Source: Thiobacillus denitrificans (GTDB taxonomy: Bacteria > Pseudomonadota > Gammaproteobacteria > Burkholderiales > Thiobacillaceae). From it: a DNA stretch of 33,845 bases. The notes under the pieces were generated by a model. That model had not been told where the DNA came from and made no database searches. It saw only the letters and a program-made list of their open reading frames with translations. The translations under genes and the position numbers were made by a program. This document shows, in pieces, positions 17,494 to 24,611 of the stretch. Location: the NCBI RefSeq assembly GCF_001530125.1, contig NZ_LDUG01000024.1, positions 1 through 33,845 of the forward strand, given 5' to 3'. Within the stretch, counting starts at the first letter, position 1, and every line of letters starts with the position of its first letter.

Positions 17494-17824
17494 ACAGCAT
17501 GTCGACCTTGGCCGCGCAGATGAAATCGTTTTCCGACAGGCCGCCGATGGCGTGCGTCCAATACTCGACCTTGACGGTGTTGTAGCCCACCAGCAGGTAG
17601 GGATGATGGTCTTCGCGGTGCGACACCCACATCGCCGCGTTGGTGAAAGCCTGCGCCTGGTAGTGGTCCTTGAACTTGAATTCCTTGACGATTTTTTCGC
17701 CTTCGCGTTGCCAGCCGGACAGGCCCTTCAGCAGCGGCCCGATCTGCGCATCGGTCAGCGGGGCGACGCCGCCTTCGCAGGGGGCGCACTTCTTGCGTAC
17801 GAGTTCTTCAATGATGTTAGCCAT
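17483..17824 (-). CDS. Pterin-4a-carbinolamine dehydratase (PCD/DCoH family)
   Basis: A 113-aa PCD family protein. The active-site signature is present as [33 protein letters not shown] (about residues 69-101), including the HHP motif, preceded by [18 protein letters not shown]. The N-terminal stretch KKCAPCEGG is the usual bacterial start. The enzyme dehydrates carbinolamine made by aromatic amino acid hydroxylases and is also linked to molybdopterin metabolism. No hydroxylase is near. It lies 9 bp after the cytochrome gene and overlaps rsgA. Confidence 0.93.
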   Translation of the reverse strand: MANIIEELVRKKCAPCEGGVAPLTDAQIGPLLKGLSGWQREGEKIVKEFKFKDHYQAQAFTNAAMWVSHREDHHPYLLVGYNTVKVEYWTHAIGGLSENDFICAAKVDMLFDI

Positions 17825-17833
17825 TGCGATTCC

Positions 17834-18142
17834 TTACTTGAACTTGTAGTACTGTTGATTGAGGTAGGCCGCGACGTGCGCCTCGTCTTCCGGGAACCAG
17901 CCGGCACCGGTGTTGGCGTTGCAGGCGGAGACGCGGGCGGCGAGCTGCTGCGCACTCTGGGTCTTGCGGTCGGCGCGGGTGTAGATCTTGCTGCCGTCAT
18001 CGCCGAACATGCTGACATGGCAGCTGATGCAGGCCTTGTCGTGCAGGCCCTTGCCGGTCTTGGGGTCGCCCTTGGCGAAGGGCGCGGCAAGGACCGTGGT
18101 GGAAAGCATTGCCGCGGCAATTAAAGCGATCAGGATTTTCAT
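17834..18142 (-). CDS. Small periplasmic c-type cytochrome
   Basis: A 102-aa protein with a signal peptide (1-19, LIALIAAAMLSTTVLAA). One haem-binding motif, CISCH, lies at about residues 38-42, and a methionine shortly after it (VSMFGDD) may be the distal ligand. The overall look is a monohaem class I cytochrome, similar to those annotated 'cytochrome c' beside rsgA in betaproteobacteria. GAGGAG precedes ATG 18142. It heads the minus-strand run cytochrome - PCD - rsgA - DsrE-like protein, divergent from orn. The electron-transfer partner is unknown. Confidence 0.88.
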   Translation of the reverse strand: MKILIALIAAAMLSTTVLAAPFAKGDPKTGKGLHDKACISCHVSMFGDDGSKIYTRADRKTQSAQQLAARVSACNANTGAGWFPEDEAHVAAYLNQQYYKFK

Positions 18143-18252
18143 GACGGGACTCCTCTGGTTTGTTCCGCATTATCGTCACAGGGGTGCAATTGCGCCAGCG
18201 CCAGACGCATCGTGTGCGAAAATGGCGGCCTGTTTTTTGAAGGAACGCTGAT

Positions 18253-18801
18253 ATGGCCCTGAACCCCACGCATCTGCTCTGGCTCGACATGGAAATGACC
18301 GGCCTGTCGCCCGACACCGACTGCATCATCGAACTTGCCATCGTCGTCACCGATGCCGACCTCAATACCGTGGCCGAAGGCCCGGTGCTGGTGGTCCATC
18401 AACCCGATGAGGTAATGAATGCGATGGACAACTGGAACAAGGGCACGCACGCCAAATCGGGGCTGATCGACCGCGTCAGGGCCTCGCACCTGAACGAGAC
18501 CGAGGCCGAGGCGCAGATGCTGGACTTCGTGAAGCAGCACGTGCCCGCCCGGACCTCGCCGATGTGCGGCAATTCGATCTGTCAGGACCGCCGCTTCATG
18601 GCGCGTTGCATGCCGCAGCTGGAGGCGTTCTTCCATTACCGCAACCTCGACGTCAGTACCCTGAAGGAGCTCGCCAAGCGCTGGCGGCCCGGACTTTCCG
18701 AAGCGTTCAAGAAGTCCAACAAGCACGAGGCGCTGGCCGACATCTACGAATCCATCGACGAGATGAAGTATTACCGCAAACACTTCATCCGCAGCGCATA
18801 A
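18253..18801 (+). CDS. orn: Oligoribonuclease
   Basis: Orn degrades RNA dinucleotides and pGpG and belongs to the DEDDh exonucleases. The 182-aa protein shows [11 protein letters not shown] (first Asp and Glu), [12 protein letters not shown] (Asp), [15 protein letters not shown], and [11 protein letters not shown] with the catalytic His and last Asp. ATG 18253 gives the standard [18 protein letters not shown] start. It is divergent from the cytochrome-rsgA run and convergent with the DsrE-like gene at 18915. Its stop codon overlaps the left edge of a terminator hairpin. Confidence 0.96.
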   Translation: MALNPTHLLWLDMEMTGLSPDTDCIIELAIVVTDADLNTVAEGPVLVVHQPDEVMNAMDNWNKGTHAKSGLIDRVRASHLNETEAEAQMLDFVKQHVPARTSPMCGNSICQDRRFMARCMPQLEAFFHYRNLDVSTLKELAKRWRPGLSEAFKKSNKHEALADIYESIDEMKYYRKHFIRSA

Positions 18802-18828
18802 AAAAGCCGACCTGTTAGGGTCGGCTTG
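18800..18828 (-). terminator. Intrinsic terminator, stronger for the minus-strand DsrE-like transcript
   Basis: AAGCCGACC (18804-18812) pairs with GGTCGGCTT (18819-18827). The run of A on the left (18801-18805) becomes the U-tract for transcription from right to left. On the plus strand there is almost no T-run, so orn termination here would be weak. Confidence 0.75.
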
Positions 18829-18914
18829 ATGGACTGCAAGAAAAACGATTCAGGACATTCGATTCGGTCCCGCCTTGCGGGACTTCAGCACGTCGCGGAT
18901 CGTAAGCCCTTTCT

Positions 18915-19334
18915 TTAGGGCTTCAGGTAGACGTAGCCTTCCTGTGACTGCAGTTTGCCGATCTCGGCCACGCCGGACGGTACGATGGTGGCGTCCGGGT
19001 TCACCGCGCTGGCGTCCAGCTTGCGGGCCTTCAGGGTGTTGTTGCAGACATTGAATTTCACGCCTTTGGCCGTGAGGCCGGCGATGGCGGCTGCGTAGTC
19101 GCCCTTGTCGTCCTTGGCGTCGTTGAGCAGGAAGTCGATGCCCTTGCCGTGCGTCACCACGACGATTTTGGCGTCCGGAGCGGAATTTAGGTGGTTGTTC
19201 ACGTTGTTCATGGCCATGCGCGCGTTGGCGGAGTCATTGACGTGATACACCACTTTTTCTTCAGCCGCGTTGGCAGCCATGGGGGCGGTGGCAAGAAATA
19301 GGGCGGCAAGCATGGGGGCGAAAGCGAGTTTCAT
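18915..19334 (-). CDS. Secreted DsrE-fold protein 2, divergent from the ECF sigma gene
   Basis: A 139-aa protein with a signal peptide (1-24, ending ANAA). The mature part is a compact DsrE/DsrF-like domain: KVVYHVNDSANARMAMNNV, IVVVTHGKGIDFLL (about 57-70), FNVCNNTL with the single cysteine C97, and IVPSGVAEIGKLQSQEGYVYLKP at the end. The same landmarks occur in the anti-sigma factor encoded across the divergent promoter region. GGAG lies about 9 nt before ATG 19334. A GGAATAA-N15-CGTC pattern lies about 64-89 bp upstream, so it is probably a target of that sigma factor. The role in sulfur or thiol handling is inferred. Confidence 0.88.
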   Translation of the reverse strand: MKLAFAPMLAALFLATAPMAANAAEEKVVYHVNDSANARMAMNNVNNHLNSAPDAKIVVVTHGKGIDFLLNDAKDDKGDYAAAIAGLTAKGVKFNVCNNTLKARKLDASAVNPDATIVPSGVAEIGKLQSQEGYVYLKP

Positions 19335-19397
19335 GATTTGAGTCTCCTGTGTGGTGATTGGATAAGCAGGCTTAATTAAAACCGGGCTTAACTATAA

Positions 19398-19423
19398 GAC
19401 GTATCATCTGGAACGCTTATTCC
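19398..19423 (-). promoter_or_regulatory. Candidate ECF promoter for the DsrE-like gene
   Basis: On the minus strand GGAATAA (19423-19417), 15 bp, then CGTC (19401-19398). This fits the ECF promoter plan of a GGAA-type -35 and a CGTC-type -10. The same two elements with the same 15-bp spacer occur on the plus strand in front of the sigma gene. Confidence 0.7.
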
Positions 19424-19445
19424 ATTTCCGCAGGGAAAGTTTTAT

Positions 19446-19471
19446 GGAATAAATGGACCACTATCCCCGTC
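19446..19471 (+). promoter_or_regulatory. Candidate autoregulated ECF promoter for the sigma operon
   Basis: GGAATAA (19446-19452), 15 bp, then CGTC (19468-19471). The two -35 copies form the inverted repeat TTATTCCAT (19417-19425) / ATGGAATAA (19444-19452). Transcription would start near 19477-19480, which leaves a leader of only about 11-14 nt before ATG 19491. Confidence 0.7.
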
Positions 19472-19475
19472 ATCC

Positions 19476-19497
19476 CTATATGACCACTATATGACCA
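19476..19497 (+). repeat. Perfect 11-bp tandem repeat across the sigma-factor start codon
   Basis: CTATATGACCA occurs twice in a row (19476-19486 and 19487-19497). The first copy supplies an ATG (19480) for a four-codon frame, MTTI, whose TGA overlaps the sigma ATG at 19491 (ATGA). No Shine-Dalgarno sequence is seen. Confidence 0.75.
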
Positions 19498-20045
19498 TGC
19501 TCAGCCACTTATTGTTTGGCCCGTTTCGCCCCAGCGTCGAGGCGATGCGTCCCATGCTTTATCGCATCGCTTATGCCTGGTGTCATGACGCCGCACTGGC
19601 CGACGACCTGGTCCAGGAAACTCTGTCCAAGGCCTGGGCGCGACGTGCACAGCTGCGCGACGAGGCCTCGCTGAAGGCCTGGGTGGTATCGATCATGAAT
19701 CACTGCTGGCTCGATCACCTGCGGCGCCGGCGCGACTTTGATGATGTCGACGATTTGCAGGACGAGCTCGAATCTGGCGTCGAGTCGCCCGAGGCGTGCT
19801 GCGATCGCGAGGAGGTCATCGCCTGCGTACGGGCGGCCGTGGCGCGTCTGCCGCTTGGGCAGCGCCAGGTGCTGACGCTGGTCGATCTGGAGGAATTTGG
19901 TTATGCCGAAGTGGCTGGAATTCTGGATATTCCGGTGGGAACGGTGATGAGCCGTCTGTCGCGCGCTCGCGCGAGCCTGAAAAATCTGTTGGAACCCACA
20001 ATGCAGCAACCCGCGACCCGGCCGTTGCTGAGGAGAGTGAAATGA
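19491..20045 (+). CDS. ECF-type RNA polymerase sigma factor
   Basis: A 184-aa sigma70-family factor with only regions 2 and 4. Region 2 is at about residues 20-82 (MLYRIAYAWCHDAALADDLVQETLSKAWAR, then LKAWVVSIMNHCWLDHLRRRR). Region 4 is at about 114-166 (LPLGQRQVLTLVDLEEFGYAEVAGILDIPVGTVMSRLSRARASLK). The linker is acidic (DDVDDLQDELESG). ATG 19491 is the first in frame; ATG 19497 is an alternative. Its end overlaps the anti-sigma start by 4 bp, the usual ECF pair arrangement. A promoter of the type it might recognise lies directly upstream, which suggests autoregulation. Confidence 0.93.
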   Translation: MTMLSHLLFGPFRPSVEAMRPMLYRIAYAWCHDAALADDLVQETLSKAWARRAQLRDEASLKAWVVSIMNHCWLDHLRRRRDFDDVDDLQDELESGVESPEACCDREEVIACVRAAVARLPLGQRQVLTLVDLEEFGYAEVAGILDIPVGTVMSRLSRARASLKNLLEPTMQQPATRPLLRRVK

Positions 20046-20773
20046 ACCAGGTTATTTCGGATGAAATCCTGCATGCCTTTGTCGATGGCGAACTCGACGT
20101 GGATGACAGCGAAAAGCTCATCGCCCGGATGCGCGAGGATGCGGAGCTGACCCAGCGCGTCTGCGTGCTGCGCAGCCTGCAGAACATGGTGCGGCTGGCC
20201 TATGCCGAGCCGCCGGTTTCCGCTGGCGGGAAACCCCTTGCCGTACCCCGGCGGCAGTTGATGCAGCGCTGCGCCTTCGGCTGCCTGATCCTGGTCGCGG
20301 GCCTGAGTGGCGGCTGGGCCTTGCGCAGCCTGGATTCCCAGGCGCTGGCGGGCGTGTCTGCCCCTGTCATCGGCGGCTTTCAGGCGGTCAGCCTGTCGCG
20401 CGAGGCCGACCCGAACCGGGTCATACTGCATCTTGACAGTGCTGCGCCCGAGCGGATGCAGGCGGCGCTGGATCAGGCCGAGCGGCTGCTGGACGAGGCT
20501 GAGCGGCAGGGAAGAACGATGCAGCTCGAAATTGTCGCCAACAGCCACGGCATCAATCTGATTCGCGCCGGGGTCAGCCCCCATGAGGCGCGGATCGTGC
20601 GCATGACCCAGCGCCACGCCAACCTGCAATGGGTGGCGTGCAGCCAGACCATCGCCCGATATACCGGCGAGGGACAAATCGTCGAGTTGCTGCCGGTTGC
20701 GCGTGCGGCCCCGACCGCCATTGGCGAAATCGTCACCCGGCTGCAGCAGGGCTGGACCTATGTTCGGGTTTGA
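20042..20773 (+). CDS. Transmembrane anti-sigma factor with a periplasmic DsrE-like domain
   Basis: A 243-aa protein in three parts. Residues 1-60 resemble anti-sigma N-terminal domains (ISDEILHAFVDGELDVDDSEKL, then a helix-rich stretch). They lack the HxxxCxxC zinc motif; only H11 and C41 are present. Residues about 77-97 form one membrane helix (RCAFGCLILVAGLSGGWALRSL). Residues about 124-243 are DsrE-like: RVILHLDSAAPERM, LEIVANSHGINLI, WVACSQTI with C200, and ELLPVARAAPTAIGEIVTRLQQGWTYVRV. These landmarks line up in order and spacing with the secreted protein at 18915-19334. The start is coupled to the sigma gene (ATGA). I infer that the outer domain senses a sulfur/thiol signal or binds the free DsrE proteins. 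Confidence 0.85.
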   Translation: MNQVISDEILHAFVDGELDVDDSEKLIARMREDAELTQRVCVLRSLQNMVRLAYAEPPVSAGGKPLAVPRRQLMQRCAFGCLILVAGLSGGWALRSLDSQALAGVSAPVIGGFQAVSLSREADPNRVILHLDSAAPERMQAALDQAERLLDEAERQGRTMQLEIVANSHGINLIRAGVSPHEARIVRMTQRHANLQWVACSQTIARYTGEGQIVELLPVARAAPTAIGEIVTRLQQGWTYVRV

Positions 20774-22562
20774 ACGTGGAACGACGCTTGCCAGTCTGCT
20801 GCTGATCCTGCTGTTGCCTGCTGCGGTTGCGGCAGCTCCGGTCAATCAGCTCGTCAACCACCCTTCGCCCTATCTGGCGCTGCACGGCAGCGATCCGGTC
20901 GCCTGGCAGGAATGGAATGCCGAGACGATCGCCCGCGCCAAACGGGAAAACAAGTTGCTGTTCGTGTCGGTGGGCTACTTCGCCTGCCACTGGTGTCACG
21001 TCATGCAGCGCGAAAGCTACAAGAACCCGCAGATCGCCGCGCTGCTTAACCGCGACTACATTCCGGTCAAGGTCGACCGCGAACTCAACAGCGGGCTGGA
21101 CGATGCCCTGCAGACGTTCTCAGCCCAACTCAGCGGCGTCTCGGGCTGGCCGCTGAATGCCTTTGTCACGCCCGAAGGCTATCCGGTCTTTGTTGTTCTC
21201 TATGTGCCCCCGGACGACTTTCGCAAGCAGTTGAATCACCTCACCCAACGCTGGGTTGCCGATCGTGCCGGGATCCGGGCCATGGCAAGGCAGGTTGCAC
21301 CGCCACCCGCCGGGCAACCCGTTAGCGCGCCCCTGTCCGCCGAGCGCAGCGCACGCGCCTGGAAGCAGTTTCTGGCCGGCGTGTGGCAGGAGGCGGACAC
21401 CCTGCATGGCGGTCTGGGCCAGGTAAACAAATTCCCCATGGCGCCGCAACTGCATGCCCTGCTGGAGCGGCAGTCGCGGCAGCCCGATGCCAGGCTGGCC
21501 GAGTTTCTGCGCGTGACGTTCGACCAGATGGCCGCACGCGGCATGCGTGACCATGTCGGCGGCGGGTTTTTCCGCTACACCACGGACCCTGAGTGGGATA
21601 CGCCGCATTTCGAGAAAATGCTTTATGACAACGCGCATCTGGCCCAACTTTATTTGCGTGCGGCGACGGTGCTGCGCCAGCCGCGCTATCGCGAGGTCGC
21701 GCGCAGCACGCTTGATTTCATGCGCAACGAATTGCTGGACGCCAGCGGCGGTTTCTACTCCAGCACCTCGGCAGTCGATGACAAGGGCCGCGAAGGAGCG
21801 ACCTATCTGTGGGAGCCGGATGAACTGAAACGCCGCCTGTCGCCCGAGGCCTATGCTGCAGCACGACGGGTGTGGCGCCTGGACCAGGCGCGCGAATTCG
21901 AAGACGGGTATCTGCCTGCGGAATACCGCACGCCGACAGCGGATGAGCGCCGGCTGCTGGCCGACGCCATGCGCATCCTGCGGCCATTGCGGCTGGCGCG
22001 CAGCCTGCCCAAGGACGACAAGCTGAACGCCGGCCTGAATGGTCTGGCGCTGTCGGCGTTCAGCCAGGCCAGCCAGTTCGATCCGGCCTACCGCCGGCAG
22101 GCCGATCGCCTGCAGCTTTTTCTGCTGACGCGGCTGACCCGGGACGGGCGCCTGGTGAAGGCGATGGCCCGTGGCCAGGTGCTGCCGGATGCCGAGTTGG
22201 AGGACTACGCCTACGTCGTTCAGGGCTTGCTCGACCATGCCGAGGCCACTGGCAACGGGCAATCGCGTGCCCGCGCACAGCAACTGGCGCATATCGCCTG
22301 GAAAATGTTCTGGAGCGAGAAGGGCTGGAAACACGAAGCGAGGCCCTTGCTGGCCACGCTGCAGGCCGAGCCGGCGCTGGCCGACGGTGCCCTGTATTCG
22401 CCATCCGAGGTGCTGGTGCTGGCCAGCCTGCGTTTGCCGGACCCGGCCTTGCAGCGGCTGGCGCGAACCGCTGCCGGCTGGCAGTTGCCTGCGATGGAGC
22501 AGGATGCGTATGCCTATCCTACTCGGGTGCGGGTGCTGACACAGGTGCAACTGGGCGCGTGA
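20760..22562 (+). CDS. Secreted SSP411/YyaL-like protein with an N-terminal DUF255 thioredoxin-fold domain
   Basis: A 600-aa protein. A signal peptide (about 1-26, LLLILLLPAAVAAA) is followed by the DUF255 thioredoxin-like domain (about 28-190). This carries LVNHPSPYLALH, SVGYFACHWCHVM with the CHWC pair at about C76/C79, VKVDRE and SGWPLNAFVTPEG. The remainder is helical and resembles the six-hairpin glycosidase-like part of YyaL/SSP411 proteins (GGGFFRYTTDPEWDTPHFEKMLYDNAHL). The usual relatives are cytoplasmic and longer (about 670-700 aa). The start overlaps the anti-sigma gene by 14 bp, so it belongs to the sigma operon. A role in periplasmic thiol chemistry is inferred. Confidence 0.88.
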   Translation: MFGFERGTTLASLLLILLLPAAVAAAPVNQLVNHPSPYLALHGSDPVAWQEWNAETIARAKRENKLLFVSVGYFACHWCHVMQRESYKNPQIAALLNRDYIPVKVDRELNSGLDDALQTFSAQLSGVSGWPLNAFVTPEGYPVFVVLYVPPDDFRKQLNHLTQRWVADRAGIRAMARQVAPPPAGQPVSAPLSAERSARAWKQFLAGVWQEADTLHGGLGQVNKFPMAPQLHALLERQSRQPDARLAEFLRVTFDQMAARGMRDHVGGGFFRYTTDPEWDTPHFEKMLYDNAHLAQLYLRAATVLRQPRYREVARSTLDFMRNELLDASGGFYSSTSAVDDKGREGATYLWEPDELKRRLSPEAYAAARRVWRLDQAREFEDGYLPAEYRTPTADERRLLADAMRILRPLRLARSLPKDDKLNAGLNGLALSAFSQASQFDPAYRRQADRLQLFLLTRLTRDGRLVKAMARGQVLPDAELEDYAYVVQGLLDHAEATGNGQSRARAQQLAHIAWKMFWSEKGWKHEARPLLATLQAEPALADGALYSPSEVLVLASLRLPDPALQRLARTAAGWQLPAMEQDAYAYPTRVRVLTQVQLGA

Positions 22563-22670
22563 TACGACGTCCTGGTGCAATGCTGCTGGGGACGCATGAA
22601 ACCGGACCCGGCGTCATTCCGTAATGCCGATACCACGGAGCAGGTTCGGGGCTGAAACGAGACCCGGTAA

Positions 22671-23849
<1,179 letters not shown>

Positions 23850-23880
23850 AGTGATTAAATTCATGGACTTGGCGTTATTA

Positions 23881-23907
23881 CGCCCTGATTGATTATAACT
23901 CAGGGCG
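23881..23907. promoter_or_regulatory. Inverted repeat CGCCCTGA-N11-TCAGGGCG over a TATAAT hexamer
   Basis: Perfect 8-bp arms (23881-23888, 23900-23907) enclose a minus-strand TATAAT (23897-23892) that could be the -10 of the protease gene. No matching -35 is seen. It may be an operator in the protease/petA divergent region. Confidence 0.45.
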
Positions 23908-23937
23908 GCGACGCATCGCGGCAATGTCAAGACAGAC

Positions 23938-23967
23938 TTCCGGAAAGTGCAGCAAATTGGTTAGAAT
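23938..23967 (+). promoter_or_regulatory. Possible promoter of petABC
   Basis: TTCCGG (23938-23943) and TAGAAT (23962-23967) are 18 bp apart and about 36 bp before the petA start. The -35 match is weak. Confidence 0.4.
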
Positions 23968-24002
23968 GCCGGTTTATCGAAACACGTTCGGGTTAGGCAA
24001 AC

Positions 24003-24608
24003 ATGAGCCAGGAAGTCGATGGGCAAAAAGTGGACGCACGTAAACGGAAATTCCTGATCGCCGCGACCAGCGCTGTTGGTGGGGTCGCAGTGGTAAGCGT
24101 GGCCTTGCCGCTGGTGATGAGCATGATGCCGAGCGCGCGCGCCAAGGCGGCAGGCGCACCGGTGGAAGTGGATATTGACAAGATCGAGCCGGGCATGCTC
24201 CTGACGGTCGAATGGCGCGGCAAGCCGGTGTGGATCGTTCATCGCACCCAGGAGATGCTCGACCTGCTGGCCAGGCACGAAGGCCAGCTGATCGACCCCA
24301 ACAGCGAAATGCCGCAGCAACCCGTCTACGCCAAGAACGCGACCCGTTCGATCAAGCCGCAATATCTGGTGGCAGTCGGTATCTGTACGCATTTAGGTTG
24401 CTCCCCCACCTTCCGCAAGGAAATCGGCGCGTCCGACCTCGGCAGCGACTGGCCGGGCGGCTTCTTCTGCCCCTGCCACGGTTCGCGTTTCGACCTCGCC
24501 GCGCGCGTGTTCAAGGGGGCACCTGCCCCGACCAATCTGGTGATTCCGCCTCATCAATACCTCAGTGACGCCAGGTTGCTGATCGGTGTAGACGCAAAAG
24601 GAGCTTAA
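24003..24608 (+). CDS. petA: Ubiquinol-cytochrome c reductase Rieske iron-sulfur subunit
   Basis: The Rieske protein of the bc1 complex takes electrons from ubiquinol at the Qo site. The 201-aa protein has a basic N-terminus followed by one membrane helix (KRKFLIAATSAVGGVAVVSVALPLV, about residues 14-38). It lacks the classic twin-arginine pair, having RKRK instead. The 2Fe-2S site is complete: CTHLGC and CPCHGS, each with the ligand cysteine and histidine, plus the disulfide cysteines. The start at 24003 fits the family length. petB follows after 3 bp. Confidence 0.96.
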   Translation: MSQEVDGQKVDARKRKFLIAATSAVGGVAVVSVALPLVMSMMPSARAKAAGAPVEVDIDKIEPGMLLTVEWRGKPVWIVHRTQEMLDLLARHEGQLIDPNSEMPQQPVYAKNATRSIKPQYLVAVGICTHLGCSPTFRKEIGASDLGSDWPGGFFCPCHGSRFDLAARVFKGAPAPTNLVIPPHQYLSDARLLIGVDAKGA

Positions 24609-24611
24609 ATA

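Noticed and set aside
18143..18252. A copy of the GGAATAA-N15-CGTC promoter before the cytochrome c gene
   Set aside because: A GTTCCG and an ATCGTC occur, but the orientation and spacing do not match the pattern at 19398-19471.
16057..19334. Reading the DsrE-like genes as part of a reverse-Dsr sulfur oxidation cluster
   Set aside because: Both proteins carry signal peptides, and no dsrA, dsrB, dsrC, dsrF or dsrH gene is visible.
22563..22670. Terminator between the convergent DUF255 and protease genes
   Set aside because: No stem followed by a T-run could be found in these 108 bp; only short imperfect complementarities are present.
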